NCBI RefSeq assembly: GCF_001039355.2
Contig: NW_019776129.1
Span: 1-64,000, forward strand
Direction of reading: 5' to 3'
Origin: Lingula anatina
Lineage: Eukaryota > Brachiopoda > Lingulata > Lingulida > Lingulidae
Length of the DNA: 64,000 bases
Part shown: positions 59,944 to 64,000 of the stretch, in pieces
How positions within the stretch are numbered: position 1 is the first letter of the stretch
How the letters are laid out: the number at the start of each line of letters is the position of its first letter
The notes under the pieces: model-generated
Told to the model about the DNA's origin: nothing
The model's database searches: none
What the model saw: the letters and a program-made list of their open reading frames with translations, nothing else
Made by a program: the position numbers and the translations under genes

Positions 59944-61600
59944 TCACACGGACGCACAGAGAGAGAGGGGGGTTATTTTACCAGCTATCTTCCCCTAAAT
60001 CCTACGGCCAATTACCCTGTGCTGTGTCGACCTCAGCTATTGACGGGACAATAATATGTTACATACTGTTGTGCTGTACCGATATGACACCATTCCCCAC
60101 AAATTATTTACAATCTACCAGCGCGCCATATATGTATAACGTTACGGCATTGGGGTAGAAGTTTACAGGATTGTTTAATCCTTTCTAAAAGTGGAAATAA
60201 AAACGACTGAGCAACTGTATGGAAAAAATGTTGAAACACGCATTCTGAACGCTGCCCCCCCTCCCCGCTGCATATAAACCAAACTTAAGGATTGAGTGCT
60301 ACCATCTGAATATACATGTACTGTCAAAGAGGTAACCTTTTTGTAAGAATTTCATATTCATTGAAATAAAGATACAATTATGTAAGGATATACGAGGGAT
60401 CTTAAATCACTGTAACTGCTCTTTAAAATGAAATATCACCTTGTCAGAACATAGGCAACAGGCAAAATTTCAAACCGGAATATTTATCAGAATTTTGTCC
60501 AATTTAGATGTCATGATGCAGACTAAAATAGAACTTTTCATCACGCCCATCTAGTTTGGGTAACCTCATTATTTAGCTGTAGTTATATTTAACGCTAGGC
60601 AAAGATTTGCTGCACGTTGATTTGAAGATTGTCCTCGTGATATGGAATACAAATGACAATCCTACATCACGCACGACGATTACGAAGACCACGAAAAGTA
60701 ACAAACAGCCTTCCAGATATTACAAAACGAGTATTGTTTGCACATCGTACGACCGATATATGATTTCCCGAAAGAAAACCAAGTCTTTTAAAATTTAATT
60801 AAATTTTATTTTATGTACAAAGGCGGGGATATTGCCAAAATACAGTACATAAGTAACTTTCCCAGCCGAGAAAGTTTTAGAAGACAAATGATTTGCGCAA
60901 ACTCATTAATATCTTGTGAGCCAAATTCAGCATGCGTTTTATACGTAGTGACACGCTCAGATAAACATAGATACATGTATATGTGATTTATATGTCATTC
61001 AACCGTACCAGGCAATATGGGCCCGTTGTCTTTGGCCTTTGTGAAGGCGAAAGATGGATAATAGTTTCTCTCTGTGGATGTAATTTTTGTCTCTGTCATG
61101 GAAGTAGAACATGTACAGGGGACCAAATAATTAATGTTCGTTCCCTCACTTCCTACACTTCGGCTTAAATTCCGCAATTGCCCGCGCTTGTAGCCTACTA
61201 ACTTTCACTTTTTGGATCGCCATTTTTGGATCGACTTTTCACCTGAAAGACTTGTTCATTGGCAAATAAATTTTCCCTCTTGCTGAGTTTTTTTATTTTA
61301 GCAAATAATACCTATTATTATTATTATTATTATTATATTTTTTGTAAAAAAAATCAAGTATAGAAAGTAATGGAGTAACTTATGAAAGAAACAGAGTTTT
61401 AGAGAAATATTGGTTTTATTACTAAAGAGATCGATTGCTTTGGTAGTCAAAAACATAACAAAAAGCAGCTCAATGTCTTTTTCTTTGCTACAGTGAAAAC
61501 TTACATAAACAGATAATAGATATTCAGATATTGAAAATCTTCCATAATTCTCTAGACGATTGGTGCGTGTCAGTAATTGTCCTGTACATTCTTCATGTAC
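59640..61600. other. Non-coding DNA between the two cysteine-rich genes
   Basis: No supported gene. It contains a (CT)n(CA)n microsatellite (59881-59943) and an (ATT)n run (61313-61335). An AATAAA on minus at about 61415-61420 may be the polyadenylation signal of the gene at 61650-62105. Confidence 0.55.
59881..59943. repeat. (CT)n(CA)n microsatellite
   Basis: About 20 CT units followed by about 11 CA units. Confidence 0.9.
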
Positions 61601-61649
61601 GTCAGGTGCTTTTCTTAGTGTCTTTACTCATAACAGGACGAGGGACTCG

Positions 61650-62105
61650 CTATTCAGAGATCACCCTGTTCCGGAGACTCCTTGTCACCTCTCCGCCATG
61701 GACGATCATTTGTGGGAACCAGTCTCCACATTTCCTCCAGAACGGCACATACACGTCATAAGACAGGCACCGGCACTGGTCCACAAACAGACAGCAGTAT
61801 TCGCCGTTCAAGTATTTGTTATTCATATACATTTCCGAGTATTGATCCGTGGTCCATTTACACGTGACGGCCGTGTTCTGGTCATGTTGGGGGTTCTCAA
61901 CGACGCTGCACAGGGGCACGCCGCGATCAGCGGCCCAAGGTTCGTCAAGGGGAGGATAGCAACCGCAGATAGAGCCATCGTCCGGCTGGTCGATGCAGCA
62001 TTTGACGGGGGATTTTTTCCAAGGGCAGGCCGGTTTTTCGCCCCAACTGCTGGTGACTAAGACTAGTATGAGGCAAACTACGAAGGCCGTCGTGGAAAAC
62101 TTCAT
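61650..62105 (-). CDS. Secreted cysteine-rich protein, two diverged repeats
   Basis: 151 residues. The start at 62105 (MKFSTTAFVVCLILVLVTSS) gives a signal peptide; the upstream in-frame Met lies beyond a splice acceptor (polypyrimidine then CAG at 62121-62123) and is not used. The first unit has ACPW, VKCC, CGCYPP and RGVPLC, matching the C-x-W..CC..C-x-C..GxPxC pattern of the gene at 58398-59015. The second unit (CKW, YCC, CRC) is longer between Trp and CC and ends with a KCGDWFP variant. It is a tandem paralogue diverged well before the block duplication. Function unknown; secretion is predicted. Confidence 0.75.
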   Translation of the reverse strand: MKFSTTAFVVCLILVLVTSSWGEKPACPWKKSPVKCCIDQPDDGSICGCYPPLDEPWAADRGVPLCSVVENPQHDQNTAVTCKWTTDQYSEMYMNNKYLNGEYCCLFVDQCRCLSYDVYVPFWRKCGDWFPQMIVHGGEVTRSLRNRVISE

Positions 62106-62763
62106 TTTGATTGTTGTCTTCTGAAAAAAAAAAAACAAATAGAAATTCCAAACGGTTTACTGGGCCAAAACATTCCATTAAAAAACGAAGCTTTAAGTGT
62201 GTCGATACTTTTCCTTAAGTTCCAAATGTCAAGATTGCATTATCCGTTCTTTCCATACACCGGATCATAACGAGTTTCTGTATTGTTTCCTGGATTTATG
62301 AACCCATCCGCGAGGTCTTCCGATTTTAAATGCGCAGCTGAAGAAATTAATTCTTAACACAGTGTATCTAACGTATATTTTTTAATGCTACTAAATCACA
62401 AAATTCGGTAAATTCTAGCAATTTAAGCAAAGTAAGTTTTGTTTCCATTTAGAATGCTACATATAGCTACGATACTGAGAGTGCGCAGGAAGGCATCTGT
62501 ATTTAACAACTATCACATTTCTCTAATGCATTTAAACAGTTTTTTCTCCATACGAATCAACCTCCAGGAAAAACCTTCTGGTTCTTTATTAATAGATTGA
62601 TAGTGACGAGAGGCTGACATACAGTCACAAAAATGTTCATATGTGAGAAACAAATCATGTTGAAAATTCCCTGCGCCTAGCCAGGAAAGTATAAGATAAA
62701 ACTCCTAGAATAAGCACCTCACATCTTGATTTAAATTTCGGGAATTTTCATTTTTTTTCTTAC

Positions 62764-62948
62764 CTTTATCAATGTTGAAGAACAGGAATGTTTTAAGGTA
62801 ATATTTTTCTCCGTATCTGTATTAAGTCACAAGTAGTTGGTTTGTAATCTGCCAATGCAACCAAAGATGTAACGTTCTCTCTCGTAGCTTTGGATGTCCC
62901 CAAAAAAGTCCCAGTTGAAGATACGGTCACAACGTTCTTCTTTTTATA
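62764..62948 (-). promoter_or_regulatory. TATA box and 5' non-coding exon of the two-repeat cysteine-rich gene
   Basis: On minus, TATAAAAA at 62948-62941 precedes a likely exon that ends at 62764 with the donor AAAG|GTAAGA. It would splice to the acceptor at 62121, 15 bases upstream of the start codon. The layout is the same as for the gene at 58398-59015, which supports common ancestry. Confidence 0.55.
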
Positions 62949-62949
62949 G

Positions 62950-63797
62950 GCAAACATATTGACGGAACTAATTATTCATCATACCTCCATTCAATTAACA
63001 CAAATCGATTTATTGCTTTATAAATACCCTGTAAGCGAAGGAAGAAATGTGCATTATATTCTGATTCTGTTCGTCTATGTCTCTGGAAAATAAAGGCGGA
63101 GTCAGCACATCATAAAACATCGTTGTCTGACAGCGGTTGAGCCCTTGACTTTTCATAAGGACTTATGAAGGTTAGCTGCATACCTCATAAACACTTCATC
63201 ATTTGACAGGTAGTGTCTGCACATGACAACATGGTCGCAACGTTTAAAAGACAAACCTCTCCCTGTGACGCATTCGCCTTTGTTGCCAAGGAACCTCGCG
63301 ACAATGCGAGCAAGAGTCGAGCGGCACGTATTGAGAAATTAATAAAGGATAAATGTTCCCGCTCATTACTTTTCAATTAAATGATATCCACTTGCAATTT
63401 TTTTTTAATTTGTAAAGTCGTGTAATGCGTCATGTTTTATTTTAATTGCGCACATTTGATCCTGAATTTAACGCTGGTGTTTAAGACAACTGTGTTTATG
63501 GCAATTTAATACCTAAAAAAGAATTCGTTTTTTTTAATCGTCATTTACCCTTTTTTCAAGTTTGTTCGTGCTTATTTATCTCTAGCCATAGGGTGAGCAA
63601 GATAAATGAATCAGTTTTCGCTGGCGATTTAGTTGCAACTTATATGCTTGTACATGTACAATAGTATCAACTCTGATTTTCGCATTAAATGTAAGCTTAT
63701 ATTATCACGGTCTTTACATTATCTATTTATAGAAATACTTGGTTTCGCAAAAATCAAGCGCGATCAATAAATGCAGTATTTCAGTACATTGTATGCA

Positions 63798-63843
<46 letters not shown>

Positions 63844-64000
63844 TTTCTATTGAAAACGCACAAGGAAATAACACTATTTTATTCCAAATTAACATAAGTA
63901 TTTGTCAAACACAAAAAAAATTATAAACCCATATGCCATCGTAATAATATGCAAGTATGACGAGGCTTCTCTTGGCACTACATGTAAATATGACCACAAA
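62950..64000. other. Right flank without recognised gene
   Basis: AT-rich DNA with a (GT)n(GA)n microsatellite at 63800-63842. Short ORFs, for example 63185-63376 on minus, show no known domain. Confidence 0.5.

Noticed and set aside
59857-60158. ORFs across the (CT)n(CA)n microsatellite
   Set aside because: Leu/Ser and Thr/His runs are simple-repeat translation, not a gene.
1-64000. CRISPR array, bacterial operons or an integrated viral genome
   Set aside because: No regularly spaced direct repeats with unique spacers, no ribosome-binding-site operons and no capsid or envelope gene. The only retroelement coding part is Ty3/gypsy pol.

Overview
The window is animal genomic DNA. It is AT-rich, its genes have spliced exons with GT..AG introns, and it carries many microsatellites, foldback MITEs, LINE fragments and LTR elements. 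The lineage is probably a lophotrochozoan invertebrate, possibly a bivalve-like mollusc; this is inferred from general style (frequent ATGTACATGTA-type words, IRG-like genes, repeat types) and is not proven. Single N characters at 25343, 31297 and 52548 look like gap placeholders in a scaffold.

The main structure is a large direct duplication. Block A (about 1-22480) and block B (about 32770-58845, with part of the upstream sequence repeated again at 30780) carry the same cassette: a multi-exon plus-strand gene, a convergent two-exon minus-strand gene, and a minus-strand secreted cysteine-rich gene. The plus-strand gene was rebuilt here from 11 exons in each copy (3042-13811 and 35529-45534). 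Joined in frame, the exons give 907 and 911 residues: an N-terminal membrane anchor, a Pro/Ser linker, a class-3 lipase-like domain whose GxSxG nucleophile is Tyr (GHYIGG), a middle region, a hydrophobic Gly/Ala-rich segment and a P-loop GTPase domain (GQQNHGKT, DMPG or DMPA). The minus-strand gene (16145-19037 and 48071-54984) resembles an immunity-related GTPase (IRG) at both ends. It has lost the P-loop, the DxxG and the TKxD motifs, and has about 400 acidic, Ser/Thr-rich residues inserted before the IRG C-terminal helical part (VPVPG, then KQFGLDE across the intron).

Between the blocks (22480-32770) lie an ankyrin/coiled-coil/death-like ORF joined to a truncated copy of the cysteine-rich gene, tandem repeats interrupted by Ns (probably assembly duplicates), and a 2.8-kb insertion with TG..CA ends and a 4-bp target duplication. 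In block B a Ty3/gypsy chromodomain element with an ATAG target duplication sits in the intron of the IRG-like gene. Beyond block B there is a second, diverged cysteine-rich secreted gene (61650-62105). For both intact cysteine-rich genes a TATA box and a 5' non-coding exon can be read.

Working idea (inference): the convergent pair, a membrane-anchored pseudo-lipase/GTPase and a nucleotide-motif-less IRG relative, is a duplicated cell-autonomous immunity module in which one partner keeps the GTP-binding loop and the other acts as a scaffold or regulator. The two copies differ by splice-site and motif changes, so they may already have diverged in function.
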